64,000 bases of DNA from Sphingomonas sp. S-NIH.Pt15_0812 (GCF_003951315.1 NZ_QLJH01000001.1:1-64000), one strand, 5' to 3'; counted from the stretch's first letter, positions 19,053 through 29,343 are shown. Program-made: numbers and translations. Notes: generated by a model not told the origin, from the letters alone.

Positions 19053-19229
19053 TCAATCGTCCAGCTTCGCGCCGTCGAGAGCCCGGACCTGGCGCTCCGC
19101 CTCGGCCTTGGCCGCGCGCTTCTCCGCGCCGGTGCGGCCGAAGGCGACGCGGTTGGCGGCGGCCGTCGCCTGTGCCGCCGCCCTGGCCTTCGCCTTGCGC
19201 GCGCGGTTCAGGTTGACGACCTCCGCCAT
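19053..19229 (-). CDS. DUF4169 small basic protein
   Basis: A 58-residue protein starting MAEVVNLNRARKAKAR and ending LDGAKLDD, matching the DUF4169 pattern (AEVVNLNRxRKxxxR ... NRxxFGRTxAEK ... LDG). Entirely helical, Ala/Lys/Arg-rich, no membrane segment. It sits 3 bp after nusB and 22 bp before thiL, clearly in the same operon. DUF4169 is confined to alphaproteobacteria as far as I know and has no assigned function. Confidence 0.8.
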   Translation of the reverse strand: MAEVVNLNRARKAKARAAAQATAAANRVAFGRTGAEKRAAKAEAERQVRALDGAKLDD

Positions 19230-19232
19230 GGA

Positions 19233-19691
19233 TCAGGCGCGCGGGCCCGACTTGGCGATGGCGTCGAGCAGGCCGTTGACGAAGCCGGCCTCGCGCCGCT
19301 CGTAGAAGGCGTGGGCGACATCGACATATTCGCTGATGACGGCGCCGGTCGGCACGTCCTTGCGCGCGAGCAGTTCATAGGTCCCGGCGCGCAGGATCGC
19401 CTTCATCGGCTTGTCGAGTCGCGCCAGTGTCCAGCCGCTGGCCAGCTTCGCCTCGATCAGCCGGTCGATCTCGCCGGCGCGCGCCTGGGCGCCCTTGACC
19501 AGGTCGTCGAAGAAATCGACCTCGGCATCGGCATATTCCACATCCTCGATCACCGCGCCCAGGCGGTGCTGGTGGAATTCGTGCAGCAGCACGGGAATCG
19601 CCGTGCCCTCCATCTCAAGCTGATAGAGCGCCTGGACGGCGGCGAGACGCGCGGCGGCGCGGGCCTTGGTGCGGTTCGAGTTGCGGGACAT
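19233..19691 (-). CDS. nusB: Transcription antitermination factor NusB
   Basis: A 152-residue all-helical protein that, with NusE, binds boxA RNA in rRNA antitermination. Typical features: RTKARAAARLAAVQALYQLEM at the N-terminus, and the C-terminal ILRAGTYELLARKDVPTGAVISEYVDVAHAF...GFVNGLLDAI core. Length fits the family (140-160). First gene of the nusB-DUF4169-thiL operon. Confidence 0.95.
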   Translation of the reverse strand: MSRNSNRTKARAAARLAAVQALYQLEMEGTAIPVLLHEFHQHRLGAVIEDVEYADAEVDFFDDLVKGAQARAGEIDRLIEAKLASGWTLARLDKPMKAILRAGTYELLARKDVPTGAVISEYVDVAHAFYERREAGFVNGLLDAIAKSGPRA

Positions 19692-19763
19692 AAGCGCCGC
19701 CCTGTACGCCGCCCGGCGGCGGATGTCAGCCCCGTTGCGGAACGGTGTGATGGAAGAGGAATG

Positions 19764-20225
19764 ATGGACGACAGTTGGGGAAGGAAACCGGCGGCCCTGC
19801 GGGTGCGGGCGAACGATCGCGAAGCGGCGCGCGCCGCCGATCGCGAACGCCGGGCGCTGGAGCGTGCGGCCTCCGCCGATGCGCGGATCGAGGCGCGGGC
19901 CGCCGCCCGCGACGCCGCATCGCAGGCGCGCGAGGCGGCGCGCACCGCCCGCCGGGTCGAGGAGGAGGCGCGCGCGGCCGTCCGGCGCGAGGCGGCGGCG
20001 ACCGTCGCGGAGGAGGAGCCGGCCGCGCCGCGCCGTCGCCGCTCGACCGGGGCGATCGCGCGCACGGGGATGCCGACCGAGGAACGCGACACGCGTAGTT
20101 ATCGCACCGTCGTCGACGAGGATCGCATCCGCGCCCTTGCCAAGCGCGGCGCGTCGGTCACCGGCCTGGCCGGCGCGTTCGGCCTCAGCGTCGCGGAGGT
20201 GGAGGCGGTGCTGGCCGCCGGCTGA
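19764..20225 (+). CDS. Hypothetical Ala/Arg/Glu-rich coiled-coil protein with helix-turn-helix-like end
   Basis: A 153-residue protein not matched to a named family. Residues about 10-85 are almost only Ala, Arg, Glu and Asp (AARAADRERRALERAASAD and similar), predicted to be one long charged helix or coiled coil. A short PRRRRS linker follows, and the last 40 residues (RIRALAKRGASVTGLAGAFG then LSVAEVEAVL) read like a small helix-turn-helix. An ATG one codon earlier is equally usable; GAAGAGGA precedes both. Divergent from nusB, convergent and directly abutting the SPOR gene. Function unknown; DNA binding is only an inference. Confidence 0.6.
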   Translation: MDDSWGRKPAALRVRANDREAARAADRERRALERAASADARIEARAAARDAASQAREAARTARRVEEEARAAVRREAAATVAEEEPAAPRRRRSTGAIARTGMPTEERDTRSYRTVVDEDRIRALAKRGASVTGLAGAFGLSVAEVEAVLAAG

Positions 20226-21065
20226 TCAGGGCCTGGCCGGGCGTGGGGCGGCGAGCGGCAGGCAGTCGAAGCCGCCGGCCGCCGCCGCCGCGCACAGCGC
20301 CACCGCGCCCGCGCGGTCCGCCGCCGGTCCGATCTGGACGCGCACCAGCGGGCTGTTCGGAACGGGATCGAAGCGCGGCTGGAACTTGCCCAGCGACGGC
20401 ACGCGGTCCCGCGCCAGCGCCCAGGCCGCCTCCGCCCGGGTGCGGCCGGTGAACGCGCCGATCTGGATTCGCCAGTCGCCGGCCGGCAGGGCTTCGGCGG
20501 CGACTGGTGCGGCGGCCATGCGCACGGCCGGCGGCGGCGGGGCGAGCAGCGCCGCCTCCAGCCGCGCCAATGCGGGTCCGGCCGCCGCCGCCAGCGCATC
20601 GGCAGGCAGCGCCGTCATCTCGGTCGCGACCGCCGCCGCCATGGGGCAGAAATTGGCCTGCGTGCCCGGCTTGGCGAAATAATTGTAGAGCAGGGTCATG
20701 TGATGGTCGAGCCCGCCGGGCGCCGCGTCGAACCGCTGCTGTTCGTCGCGATAGGCGGCGGCGAGCACCGTCTTCCGCTGGAGCAGCAGGCGGTTATAGT
20801 CGGGCGTCAGCGTCGCGCCGGCGGCGGTCCGCCCGCAGCTGAGCGCGGCGACGTTGAGCGCGGCGCGGACATGCCACAGCGCCTCCTGCTCGCCGAGATG
20901 GCTGTTGATCGTCTCCGGCAGCGGTGCCACGGGGGTGGGGGCGGGGGTCGGCTCGGCCACGGGCGGCGGCGGGACCGGCTCCGCCGCGCGGCGGTGCGCG
21001 CAGCTCGCCAGCAAGAGCGCGGTCGAGGCCATCGCGCCCGTCCATCCGATCCGCCGTCCGGTCAT
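20226..21065 (-). CDS. Lipoprotein with C-terminal SPOR domain
   Basis: A 279-residue protein with a lipoprotein signal (GAMASTALLLASC, lipobox Cys about 22) and a Pro-rich linker to about 50 (PVPPPPVAEPTPAP). A helical middle region (about 55-170) contains two further Cys residues. The C-terminal SPOR-like domain (about 200-275) reads DWRIQIGAFTGRTRAEAAW ... PLVRVQIGPAADRAGA. SPOR domains bind denuded septal peptidoglycan, so an envelope or division-site location is likely. The ATG chosen has GGAGG 5 bases upstream. The function of the middle domain is unrecognised. Confidence 0.75.
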   Translation of the reverse strand: MTGRRIGWTGAMASTALLLASCAHRRAAEPVPPPPVAEPTPAPTPVAPLPETINSHLGEQEALWHVRAALNVAALSCGRTAAGATLTPDYNRLLLQRKTVLAAAYRDEQQRFDAAPGGLDHHMTLLYNYFAKPGTQANFCPMAAAVATEMTALPADALAAAAGPALARLEAALLAPPPPAVRMAAAPVAAEALPAGDWRIQIGAFTGRTRAEAAWALARDRVPSLGKFQPRFDPVPNSPLVRVQIGPAADRAGAVALCAAAAAGGFDCLPLAAPRPARP

Positions 21066-21217
21066 CCGTTCCTCCCCGATCACGCCCGATGGCGATCGGT
21101 CCTAGCGCCCGTCTCGGCCTCCGGTAAACCCCGGCGCGCCATCCGCTTCACCACGCCGTCACAAAGCGCGGCACCTTTCGCCCCGCTGTCGGTTTGTCGC
21201 CCTGAAAGGAGCAGCCA

Positions 21218-21400
21218 GTGGTGGAAAAGATCGTCGCGATCGGATTGTTGACCCAGCGCGACCTGGACGTGCTCGGCAGCGGATTCAAACGCGTGTTCCC
21301 GGTGGAGCAGGATGACAGTTTCGCGGACCTGATCGAGCGCCTCGATGCGATCGGCGGGCCCGATGCGTCGCCGCCGGCCGCCGCCAAGCCGGAGCGCTGA
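21218..21400 (+). CDS. Small conserved-looking hypothetical protein
   Basis: A 60-residue protein, MVEKIVAIGLLTQRDLDVLG then SGFKRVFPVEQDDSFADLIERL, with an Ala/Pro-rich tail. AGGAG lies 6 bases before the first of two tandem GTG codons, a strong ribosome site for so small an ORF. No signal peptide or membrane helix. I do not recognise the family. Convergent with the hybrid histidine kinase (9 bp gap). Confidence 0.65.
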   Translation: MVEKIVAIGLLTQRDLDVLGSGFKRVFPVEQDDSFADLIERLDAIGGPDASPPAAAKPER

Positions 21401-21409
21401 CCACCGCGA

Positions 21410-24400
21410 TCAGGCGGCACCCCGACCCTGCGCGATCAGTTCGGCGACCCGGGCCACCAGCTTGTCGATCGCGAACGGCTTGGTCATCACCTCGATGCCC
21501 GGTGCGCGCAGGCCGCTGCCGATCACCGAATTCTCGGCATAGCCGGTGATGAACAGGGTCGGCAGCCCCGCCCGATGTGCTTGTGCCGCCTCCGCCATCT
21601 GGCGGCCGTTCATCCCGCCCGGCAGGCCGATATCGCTGATCAGCAGGTCGATCCGCATGTCCGACTGGAGCAGGCGCAGGCCGGACATGCCGTCCGCCGC
21701 CTCGACCACGCCGTAACCGAGATCCTCCAGGACATCGGCGAGCAGCAGCCGCACGGTCGGTTCGTCGTCGACCACCAGGATCGTTTCGCCGTCGCCCGTC
21801 CGGTTGCGTATCCGCGCGTCGTCATTCTCCGCCTCCGGCATCAACTCGCCGTCATAGCGTGGCAGATAGAGGCGGACGACGGTGCCGATGCCGGCTTCCG
21901 ACTGGATGCGCACCTGCCCGCCCGACTGTTTGGCGAAGCCATAGATCATCGACAGGCCCAGCCCCGTGCCCTGGCCGATCGGCTTGGTGGTGAAGAAGGG
22001 CTCGAACACGCGCTCGATCACCTCCGGGCTCATGCCGGTGCCGCTGTCGGTGACGGACAGGGACAGATAGGGGCCCTCCGGCATGTCATGGGTGCGGGCG
22101 GTTTCGCGGTCGAGCCAGGTGTTCGCTGTCTCGATCCGGATCCGGCCGCCGTCCGGCATCGCGTCGCGTGCGTTGATGCACAGGTTGAGCAGCGCATTCT
22201 CCAGCTGCCCGGCATCGACCAGCGTGGTCCACAATCCGGCCGTCTGGCCGGTTTCCAGCATGATGGCGGGGCCGACGGTGCGCTGGATCAGCTCCACCAT
22301 GCCGGAGATCAGCGTGTTGACGTCGGTCGGCTTGGGATCGAGCGTCTGGCGGCGCGAAAAGGCGAGCAGCCGGTGGGTGAGGGCGGCGGCCCGCTTCACC
22401 GCGCCTTGCGCGGCGATCAGATAGCGATCGACATCGCCCAGCCGCCCCTGGCCGAGCCGGGTGCCGATCATCTCCAGTGCGCCCGACATGCCGGCGAGGA
22501 GATTGTTGAAGTCATGCGCCAGCCCGCCGGTCAGCTGGCCGACCGCCTCCATCTTCTGCGCCTGGCGAAGCTGCTCCTCGGTCTTCATCAGCTCGGCGCC
22601 ACGCTCGGCGACGCGCTGTTCCAGCGTTTCGGTCAGGGCGCGCAGCGCCGCCGTGGTGCGATCCAGCTCCTTCTCGACCGCGCGCCGTTCCTCGACATCG
22701 AGCAGCACGCCGGGGAAGAAAAGCGGCGTGCCATCCGCACCATGGTCGACCCGGCCGTTCGCCTCGATCCAATAGTAACGGCCGTCGGCGCGGCGGACGC
22801 GATATTGATGCGCATAGGGGCCGCCCCGCGCGATGGCGGCGTTGATCGCCTCCGCCAGCCCGGCCTGATCGTCCGGATGGACGGTCTCGACGACCTGCGC
22901 CAGGCTCAACCCCTCGCGACCAAGCGCCGGGTCCAGGCCGAAGGCGATGGCGAAGGCCTTGTCGACCGTAAACCGGTCGGTCGGCAGGTGCCAGAACCAG
23001 GTGCCGATGATCGCGCCGGCCGACAGGGCGAGCTGGACCCGCTCGATATTCTCCTGCGCCAGCGCCTCGCTCGCCCGGAGCGCCACCTCCGCCACCCTGC
23101 GCGCCTCGATGTCGCGGAACATGACCAATACTTGGCGGCGGCTGGCCGGCTCGACCCGTGCCGCCGACACCTCGACATGCCGGCCGGCCTGTTCGAAATA
23201 GCGTTCGAAGCGGATCGGCTCGCCGGTGCGCAGCACCTCGCCATAGAGCGCGATCCAGTCGTCGGCCTGATCGGGCGCCAGGTCGCGCAGGGTGCGGCCG
23301 ACGATGCCGGCGATGCCCGAATGACGTTCATAGCCGGCATTCGCCTCGACATGCACATAGTCGCTTGAGGGACCATGCGGGCCGTCGAAGAATTCGATGA
23401 TGCAGAAGCCGTCGTCGATCGCCTCGAACAGCGCGCGATAGCGCTGCTCGCTTCGGGCGAGCGTGTCCGCCGCCGCGCGTCGCTCGGTCACGTCCTGCAC
23501 CACGCCGGCGATGCGGTCGCTGTCGGTCTCGGCGTCGTGCATCCGCTCGCCCCGATGCGCGATCCACCGCACCGCGCCGTCCTCGGCGCGACGGATGCGA
23601 TACTCCACCTCCTGCTGGGCAGGATTTCCCGCGCTGCCCGGGACGGTCCAGAGCGGCGCGGCCGTGGCGCGGTCCTCGGGCAGGATCAGCGACGTGATCG
23701 TCGCGGCGGGCAGCGTCGTGGCCGAGGCCAGGCCGAACAGCCGGCAGAATTCCGGCGTGGCGTGGAGGATCGCATCCTCGCCGACTTGGAACAGGCCCAG
23801 CCGCCCCGCCTGCTGCGCCCAGCGCAGACCCTGTTCGGCGGCCTTCAGCGCGGTGTCGACGCGGTGCTGTTCGCTCCGGTCGCGCAGCACCAGGACATAG
23901 CCGAGTTGCTGCCCGTCGCGGCCCGCCAGCGGGGTCAGCTCGACACTGGACCACAGGCGGCGGCCGTTCCGCGCCAGATGCCAGCGATCGGCGAGCGCGC
24001 GGCCATTGCGATCCGCCTCCACCATGTCCTGGTGCAACCGGCCCACCGCGCGATCCTCGGGCGTGAAGAGGAAGCCGGCATGGCGGCCGATCGCCTCCGC
24101 CTCGCGCCAGCCGAACACATGGTCCGCGCCGGCACCCCATTCCATCACCATGCCGTCGCGATCGATGGTGACGATCGCCAAGTCGACCGCATTGTCGACG
24201 ATCGCGCGCTGCCGCGCCTCGGCGAGCGTCGCCTTGTGGCAGGCGAGACCGCGTTCCAGCTGCGCCATCACATGCTGCGCCAGTACCCGCAGCGTGCGGA
24301 TCTGCAGGTCGGTCAGGCTGCGCGGGCGATGGTCGAGCACGCACATCGTCCCGATCGCCACGCCCTCCGGCGTTCGCAGCAGGGCGCCGGCATAGAATCG

Positions 24401-24769
24401 CAGGTGCGGCGCGCCGGTGACGAGCGGGTTGCAGGCGAAGCGCGCGTCCCGCGTGGTGTCGGGCACCAGCAGGAATTCCTCCTCCAGCAGGGCATGGGCG
24501 CAGAGCGAGGTTTCGAGCGGCGTGCCGTCCACACCCAGCCCGACCTCCGCCTTGAAGAATTGCCGATCGCGGTCGACGAAGTTGATGACGGCGATCGGGG
24601 CGTCGCACACGGAGGCGGCCAGCCCGGCGATCTCGTCGAACACCGCCTCGCGCGCGCTGTCCATTATCCTGTAACGGGCCAGCGCCGCGGCACGGATAAC
24701 GGCGGTGTCTTCGCATGCTTCGGTCACGTCGCGAAGCACGTCGGGCAAGGGATGGTGGAGGCCGGTCAC
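21410..24769 (-). CDS. Hybrid sensor histidine kinase: GAF, multiple PAS, HisKA, HATPase, receiver
   Basis: A 1119-residue soluble sensor kinase with no membrane helix. Approximate order: GAF domain (30-175, [19 protein letters not shown]); four PAS/PAC units (185-305, 320-440, 445-570, 590-710; the last contains [19 protein letters not shown]); a coiled coil; HisKA with the phospho-acceptor His in [13 protein letters not shown] (about 751); HATPase with [10 protein letters not shown] and [12 protein letters not shown]; and a receiver (1000-1110) with [10 protein letters not shown], phospho-Asp in [11 protein letters not shown] (about 1043) and the MTKPF Lys. HWE-like features are absent. The GTG start has AGGA 8 bases upstream; the much longer in-frame extension is antisense to the TonB receptor and rejected. 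Divergent from that receptor. Signal and partner are unknown. Confidence 0.88.
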   Translation of the reverse strand: MTGLHHPLPDVLRDVTEACEDTAVIRAAALARYRIMDSAREAVFDEIAGLAASVCDAPIAVINFVDRDRQFFKAEVGLGVDGTPLETSLCAHALLEEEFLLVPDTTRDARFACNPLVTGAPHLRFYAGALLRTPEGVAIGTMCVLDHRPRSLTDLQIRTLRVLAQHVMAQLERGLACHKATLAEARQRAIVDNAVDLAIVTIDRDGMVMEWGAGADHVFGWREAEAIGRHAGFLFTPEDRAVGRLHQDMVEADRNGRALADRWHLARNGRRLWSSVELTPLAGRDGQQLGYVLVLRDRSEQHRVDTALKAAEQGLRWAQQAGRLGLFQVGEDAILHATPEFCRLFGLASATTLPAATITSLILPEDRATAAPLWTVPGSAGNPAQQEVEYRIRRAEDGAVRWIAHRGERMHDAETDSDRIAGVVQDVTERRAAADTLARSEQRYRALFEAIDDGFCIIEFFDGPHGPSSDYVHVEANAGYERHSGIAGIVGRTLRDLAPDQADDWIALYGEVLRTGEPIRFERYFEQAGRHVEVSAARVEPASRRQVLVMFRDIEARRVAEVALRASEALAQENIERVQLALSAGAIIGTWFWHLPTDRFTVDKAFAIAFGLDPALGREGLSLAQVVETVHPDDQAGLAEAINAAIARGGPYAHQYRVRRADGRYYWIEANGRVDHGADGTPLFFPGVLLDVEERRAVEKELDRTTAALRALTETLEQRVAERGAELMKTEEQLRQAQKMEAVGQLTGGLAHDFNNLLAGMSGALEMIGTRLGQGRLGDVDRYLIAAQGAVKRAAALTHRLLAFSRRQTLDPKPTDVNTLISGMVELIQRTVGPAIMLETGQTAGLWTTLVDAGQLENALLNLCINARDAMPDGGRIRIETANTWLDRETARTHDMPEGPYLSLSVTDSGTGMSPEVIERVFEPFFTTKPIGQGTGLGLSMIYGFAKQSGGQVRIQSEAGIGTVVRLYLPRYDGELMPEAENDDARIRNRTGDGETILVVDDEPTVRLLLADVLEDLGYGVVEAADGMSGLRLLQSDMRIDLLISDIGLPGGMNGRQMAEAAQAHRAGLPTLFITGYAENSVIGSGLRAPGIEVMTKPFAIDKLVARVAELIAQGRGAA

Positions 24770-24971
24770 GCCGCCGTTCCTATATGCCGGTGATCGGTTC
24801 GCAAGCGCCATTTGCGCGAGGTCCGGGCACCGGTTCCATTTTGGGGCGGCAGGGTCTGCCTTCGCGGCTTCAAGTTTTTCTTGGCGGCGGGCCGGGACTT
24901 GGCACGCTAGAAGGACAGCCTGCCTGCCAGGATTTGGCGGTGGCAACGCCAATAAGCCAAAGGGAATCCCG

Positions 24972-27443
24972 ATGATCAGCGAGCTTCTGCTCAGCACCGC
25001 GGCGACGTTTGCGCCCGCCGCGCAGACGCCTACCGTCCCGACGGCGCAGGCCCCGACCGAGCTGGCCCAGACCGCGCCCGTCGCCGATGCCGCGACCGCC
25101 AGCGACGAGGGCGGCGACATCATCGTCACCGGCACCCGCGTCGAGGGGCGCAGCCGGCTGGACAGCGTGTCGCCGGTCGACGTGCTGAGCGGTGCGAGCC
25201 TGCAACGCCAGGGCACGACCGAATTGGGCGCGGCGCTGTCGGCCATCGCGCCGTCGATCGATTTCCCGCGTCCCTCCGCCAATGACGCGACCGACGCGAT
25301 CCGTCCCGCCACGCTGCGCGGCCTGGCCCCCGACCAGACGCTGGTCCTCATCAACGGGATTCGCGGCCATACCTCCGCCAATCTCAACACCAACGGCACG
25401 GTCGGGCGCGGTTCGGCGGCGGTCGACCTCAACACCATCCCCACGGTCGCGCTCGACCGGATCGAGGTGCTGCGCGACGGCGCTTCGGCGCAATATGGCT
25501 CCGACGCGATCGCCGGCGTCGTCAACCTGCGGCTGCGCGAGGCGCGCTCGGGCGGCGGCGCGCAGGTCGTCTACGGCTTCTACGACACGCAGGTCGACAC
25601 GGCGAACAACCGCCGCCACGTCACCGGCGAGCCGACCGTCACCGTTTCGGCGTGGCAGGGCATCGGTTTCGGCGACGACGGCTTCCTGACGATTTCGGGC
25701 GAGTATCTGAAGCGCCAGCCGACCAACCGGGCGGATCTCGACACGCGCGTCACCCCGCGTCGCGTCACCGGCCGCTATGGCGATCCCGAGACCGAGCAAT
25801 ATACCGGCTATGTCAATGCCGGCACCTCGCTAACCGACAATATCAGCCTCTACGCGTTCGGCGGTTACCAGGATCGTGACAGTCGGGGCGCTGCCTTCCC
25901 GCGCATCCGCACCGCCGCCTCGGCCGCTTTGCTCGACCGCGCCGGGCTGCCCGACGGATTCCTGCCGATCATCAACACCCGGTCGAAGGACATCAACTCG
26001 GCCGCCGGCCTGCGGGGCGACCTGGGCGGCTTCAACGTCGACCTGTCGTTCAGCTACGGCCGCAACACGGTCGACTTCCGCACGCTCGACTCCGCCAACT
26101 ATGCCTATGGCACGGCCACCCCGCGCGACTTCCGCGCCGGCTCGGTCGCCTATGACCAATATGTCGCCGGGCTGGACGTGACTCGCAAGTTCGACGTGTT
26201 CCAGTCGCTCAATCTCGCCTTCGGCATCGAAGGACGGCGCGAGGGGTACAAGATCAGCGCGGGCGAGCCGGCGTCTTACGGCTATGCGCCGGCCGGCGCC
26301 GTCACCGGCATCCCGGCGGGCACGACCGTGGCGCCGGGCGCACAGGGGTTCGGCGGATTCTCGCCGCTCAACGAGACCAAGCGCAGCCGCCGCAACGGCA
26401 GCATCTATGTCGACGTCGAGGCGCAGGTGACGGACAAGCTGCTGCTCGGCCTGGCGGGGCGGGCCGAGGATTATTCCGACTTCGGCACCACCGCGACCGG
26501 CAAATTCTCCGCCCGCTACGACCTTGCGGACTGGATCGCGCTGCGCGGCACCGCCTCCACCGGCTTCCGCGCGCCGTCGCTCCAGCAGCAATATTTCACG
26601 CAGATCGCGTCGGTCGTGACCAATGGCGTTCCGGTGCTGACCGGCACCTTCCCGTCGACCAGCACGGTCGGCACGGCGCTGGGCGGCCTGGCGCTGGAGC
26701 CGGAGAAGTCGACCAACCTGTCGGCGGGCACGGTGATCCGCTTCGGCGGGTTCGACCTGACCGTGGACGCCTATCGCATCCATATCCGCAACCAGATCGG
26801 CCTGTCGGAGAATATCTCCGCCACCGGCTCGACCGCGGCGGTGAACGCGCAGATCGCGCAGCTGCTCGCCGCCACCAATACGGGGGCCAGCGCCGCGCGC
26901 TTCTTCCTCAACGGGCTGGCGACGACGACCAAGGGCATCGACCTGGTCGCGCATTATCGCTGGCGGACCCAGGAAGCGGGCGCGTTCGACTTCACGCTGG
27001 CGGGCAATATCAACGACGTGAAGGTCACGCGGGTGCCCACCTCCACCGCGACGCTCGACCCCGCGCCGACGCTGTTCGCGCGCAGCCGCATCCTGACGCT
27101 GGAGGACGGCACGCCGCAGCAGAAGGTGACCGGCACGGTCGACTGGTCGCTGGAGCGGCTGGGTGCGCTGGCGCGCGTCACCTATTATGGCGACGTCAAC
27201 CAGCCCGGCACGACCCCCGCCGCCGACGTCCATACCGGCCGCCACGCGATCACCGATCTCGAACTGCGCTACGCCGCCCCCAGGGGCGCGCAGATCGGTC
27301 TGGGCGTCAGCAACCTGTTCGACGTCTATCCCGACCGGACGATCGCCGCGAACAATTCGACCGGCACGCTGGGCTTTCCCTATTACTCGCCCTTCGGCTT
27401 CAACGGCCGCTATCTCTACGCGCGGGTCGGCGTGAACTGGTAG
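24972..27443 (+). CDS. TonB-dependent receptor
   Basis: An 823-residue outer-membrane receptor. The TonB box-like region is DIIVTGTRVEGR (about 49-60); the plug domain (about 60-175) has ATLRGLAPDQTLVLINGIRG and IEVLRDGASAQYGSDAIAGV, both signature segments. The barrel ends in PYYSPFGFNGRYLYARVGVNW with a terminal Trp. The first 20 residues (MISELLLSTAATFAPAAQ) act as a signal peptide but lack a basic n-region, which is odd; AGGGA 7 bases upstream supports this start. The substrate is unknown. No transport or enzyme partner genes adjoin it. Confidence 0.9.
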   Translation: MISELLLSTAATFAPAAQTPTVPTAQAPTELAQTAPVADAATASDEGGDIIVTGTRVEGRSRLDSVSPVDVLSGASLQRQGTTELGAALSAIAPSIDFPRPSANDATDAIRPATLRGLAPDQTLVLINGIRGHTSANLNTNGTVGRGSAAVDLNTIPTVALDRIEVLRDGASAQYGSDAIAGVVNLRLREARSGGGAQVVYGFYDTQVDTANNRRHVTGEPTVTVSAWQGIGFGDDGFLTISGEYLKRQPTNRADLDTRVTPRRVTGRYGDPETEQYTGYVNAGTSLTDNISLYAFGGYQDRDSRGAAFPRIRTAASAALLDRAGLPDGFLPIINTRSKDINSAAGLRGDLGGFNVDLSFSYGRNTVDFRTLDSANYAYGTATPRDFRAGSVAYDQYVAGLDVTRKFDVFQSLNLAFGIEGRREGYKISAGEPASYGYAPAGAVTGIPAGTTVAPGAQGFGGFSPLNETKRSRRNGSIYVDVEAQVTDKLLLGLAGRAEDYSDFGTTATGKFSARYDLADWIALRGTASTGFRAPSLQQQYFTQIASVVTNGVPVLTGTFPSTSTVGTALGGLALEPEKSTNLSAGTVIRFGGFDLTVDAYRIHIRNQIGLSENISATGSTAAVNAQIAQLLAATNTGASAARFFLNGLATTTKGIDLVAHYRWRTQEAGAFDFTLAGNINDVKVTRVPTSTATLDPAPTLFARSRILTLEDGTPQQKVTGTVDWSLERLGALARVTYYGDVNQPGTTPAADVHTGRHAITDLELRYAAPRGAQIGLGVSNLFDVYPDRTIAANNSTGTLGFPYYSPFGFNGRYLYARVGVNW

Positions 27444-27562
27444 GCGGTGGACCGGGACTCGCGCCGGCCTGGCGGGAGTCCCGATAGGCAAATCGACCTT
27501 GCCCCAGATCAATAATGGTGATTCGTTACCGATCGTTTACGATTGGAGCGTAGCGTCCGGCG

Positions 27563-28777
27563 GTGCCCCACGAAATGTCCGCCATCGCGTCCGGCCGCCT
27601 GCCGGATGCCACCTATGTCGAATTGGTGTCGAGCCTGTTCGCTACCCGCGTGCCGACCGTCATCATGAGCCTGTTGTTCCTGATGGCCGGGATGCTGGTG
27701 GTGGAGCGGACCCAGGACCCGGTGGCGGCGATCCTGATGGCGGGGGGCGTGCTGTCCAGCCTGGTCCGCATCACCCTGCTATTCAGCGGCCGGATGCGCC
27801 ACGATGCCGGCGCGATCGACCATGCGGCGGCGGTGGTGATCGAGCGGCGCTTCGCGATCAGCTATGTCGTCTTCGCGATCATCCTGGGGCTGTTCGTGGC
27901 ACGCACGATGCAATTGCCCGACGCCGCGCTCCACACGCTGGCGGGCATCCTGGTCGTCGGCTATGCCGCCGGCGCCGCGGCGGGCACGGCGCTGCGCCCC
28001 CGCATCGCGGTCGCCAGCCTGCTGGTCGCAGTGCTGCCGCCCGTCGCGGTGCTGCTCTTCCAGAGCGATCCGGCCTATATCGCCTCGGCGATCGCGCTCG
28101 CCGGCTTCTTGGCGGGCGGGATGCGCAGCCTGCTGCGCCGCTATCGGACCGAAGCGATGTCGACCGCAAAGCGCCACGGCTTCGCCGCGCTTGCCCGGCG
28201 CGACCATCTGACCGGGCTGGCCAATCGGCTGGAACTGGCGGAGCGGTTCGATCGGCTCTGCACCGAGGGTTTCCGGACCAAGCGGGTGGCGATCCATTAT
28301 CTCGACCTGGACGATTTCAAGCCGGTCAACGATCGGCTCGGCCATCCGACGGGCGACGCGCTGCTGCGCGCGGTGGCGGGGCGGCTGCGCGACCATATCC
28401 GGGGCGACGACATCGCCGCGCGGCTGGGCGGCGACGAGTTCGTCGTCGTGCAGACGGCGGTGCGCGACGAGGAGGAGGTGGCGGCGATGGCGCGCCGGCT
28501 CGAGCGCGACCTGGCCGAACCCTATGCGCTCGACGGACGCGAGATCGTGATCGGCGCCAGCGTCGGCTGGTGCCTGGACGATACGGCCGAGCCGCTGCTC
28601 GACGCGCTGCTCCAGCAGGCCGACGACGCGCTGCGCCTGCGCAAGGCGGAGCGCAAGTCCCAGCCGGCGGAGGGCACGACCGGCCCGGGTTTCGGTCCGG
28701 GCTCGGCCCCGGCGTCGATCCCGGGGTCCACCATCGTGTCGCTGCCCGGATATGACTGGCTGCGGCAGAGCGCCTGA
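27563..28777 (+). CDS. Membrane diguanylate cyclase (GGDEF)
   Basis: A 404-residue protein: about six membrane helices (residues 25-195) followed by a GGDEF domain (about 205-365) with RLGGDEFVVVQ (about 290), RRDHLTGLANR at the domain start and LDLDDFKPVND as the metal-binding strand. It is expected to make cyclic di-GMP. No RxxD inhibitory site is obvious five residues before GGDEF (the sequence is DIAARLGGDEF). The GTG start lacks a clear ribosome site; an ATG four codons in is an alternative. Convergent with the MarR-type gene and close to the type I secretion/adhesin locus, whose products are often c-di-GMP-controlled. Confidence 0.88.
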   Translation: MPHEMSAIASGRLPDATYVELVSSLFATRVPTVIMSLLFLMAGMLVVERTQDPVAAILMAGGVLSSLVRITLLFSGRMRHDAGAIDHAAAVVIERRFAISYVVFAIILGLFVARTMQLPDAALHTLAGILVVGYAAGAAAGTALRPRIAVASLLVAVLPPVAVLLFQSDPAYIASAIALAGFLAGGMRSLLRRYRTEAMSTAKRHGFAALARRDHLTGLANRLELAERFDRLCTEGFRTKRVAIHYLDLDDFKPVNDRLGHPTGDALLRAVAGRLRDHIRGDDIAARLGGDEFVVVQTAVRDEEEVAAMARRLERDLAEPYALDGREIVIGASVGWCLDDTAEPLLDALLQQADDALRLRKAERKSQPAEGTTGPGFGPGSAPASIPGSTIVSLPGYDWLRQSA

Positions 28778-28784
28778 CCGCCTC

Positions 28785-29252
28785 TCAGTCGCGCAGGCCG
28801 GCCAGATGGGCAGGCAGGAAGCCCTGGGGCGATGCGCCGGCCCGGCCCGGCCGGTCGCCGATGACGAACAGGCTGCGCAGCATCGCCGCCATCGCGTCAT
28901 GCCCCCTGACCGTCAGCGTCACCGACACGCGGCGATGATCGGACGGATCGACCCGCCGCGCCATCAGCCCGGCGGCCGCCAGCCGGTCGATCCGGCGCAG
29001 GGCGCTGGTCGAGGTCTCGCCGGAGACCAGGATGACCTGCTTGACGCACAGGATCCGGCCTTCCTCGCCCGCGACGAACATCGCCAGCATCATGTCCCAG
29101 GCGGAATCGCGGAAGATGTCGCGCGGGAAAAAGGCCGCGACGGTGGTGCGCATCGCCTGTGTCTGGCGCGCCATGTCGAGCAGCGTGCGCGGCGTGCCGG
29201 TAGAGGGGGTGCCGAGCCGTGCCAAGGCATCGGCCGTCAGCGGAGTGGACAT
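28785..29252 (-). CDS. MarR-like winged-helix transcriptional regulator
   Basis: A 155-residue protein. The central part SAWDMMLAMFVAGEEGRILCVKQ and ETSTSALRRIDRLAAAGLMARR fits a winged helix with recognition helix and wing (SDHRRVSVTLT), as in the MarR/DUF-type regulators. The upstream frame extension is AT-rich and non-coding in character. It lies downstream of the type I secretion operon on the same strand, behind a 121-base AT-rich gap likely holding its own promoter and a candidate operator. The target genes are not known; control of the adjacent exporter is an inference. Confidence 0.75.
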   Translation of the reverse strand: MSTPLTADALARLGTPSTGTPRTLLDMARQTQAMRTTVAAFFPRDIFRDSAWDMMLAMFVAGEEGRILCVKQVILVSGETSTSALRRIDRLAAAGLMARRVDPSDHRRVSVTLTVRGHDAMAAMLRSLFVIGDRPGRAGASPQGFLPAHLAGLRD

Positions 29253-29343
29253 GGTAATCGACCCTAAAGTCTTGGTTGCGTTAAAGATTTTTTGTCGAAA
29301 AATGCTTTCCGAAACCTTACCCGGGGCTAATCTATCGCATCCA

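Noticed and set aside
24770..25525. N-terminal extension of the hybrid kinase by about 250 codons
   Set aside because: It is antisense to the well-supported TonB receptor and its signal region, with Ser/Arg-rich low-complexity sequence; a GTG with AGGA lies at the GAF domain boundary.
27529..27546. Imperfect palindrome before the GGDEF gene
   Set aside because: Short arms with a mismatch (ATCGT/ACGAT core) and no known consensus; too common by chance to call a site.
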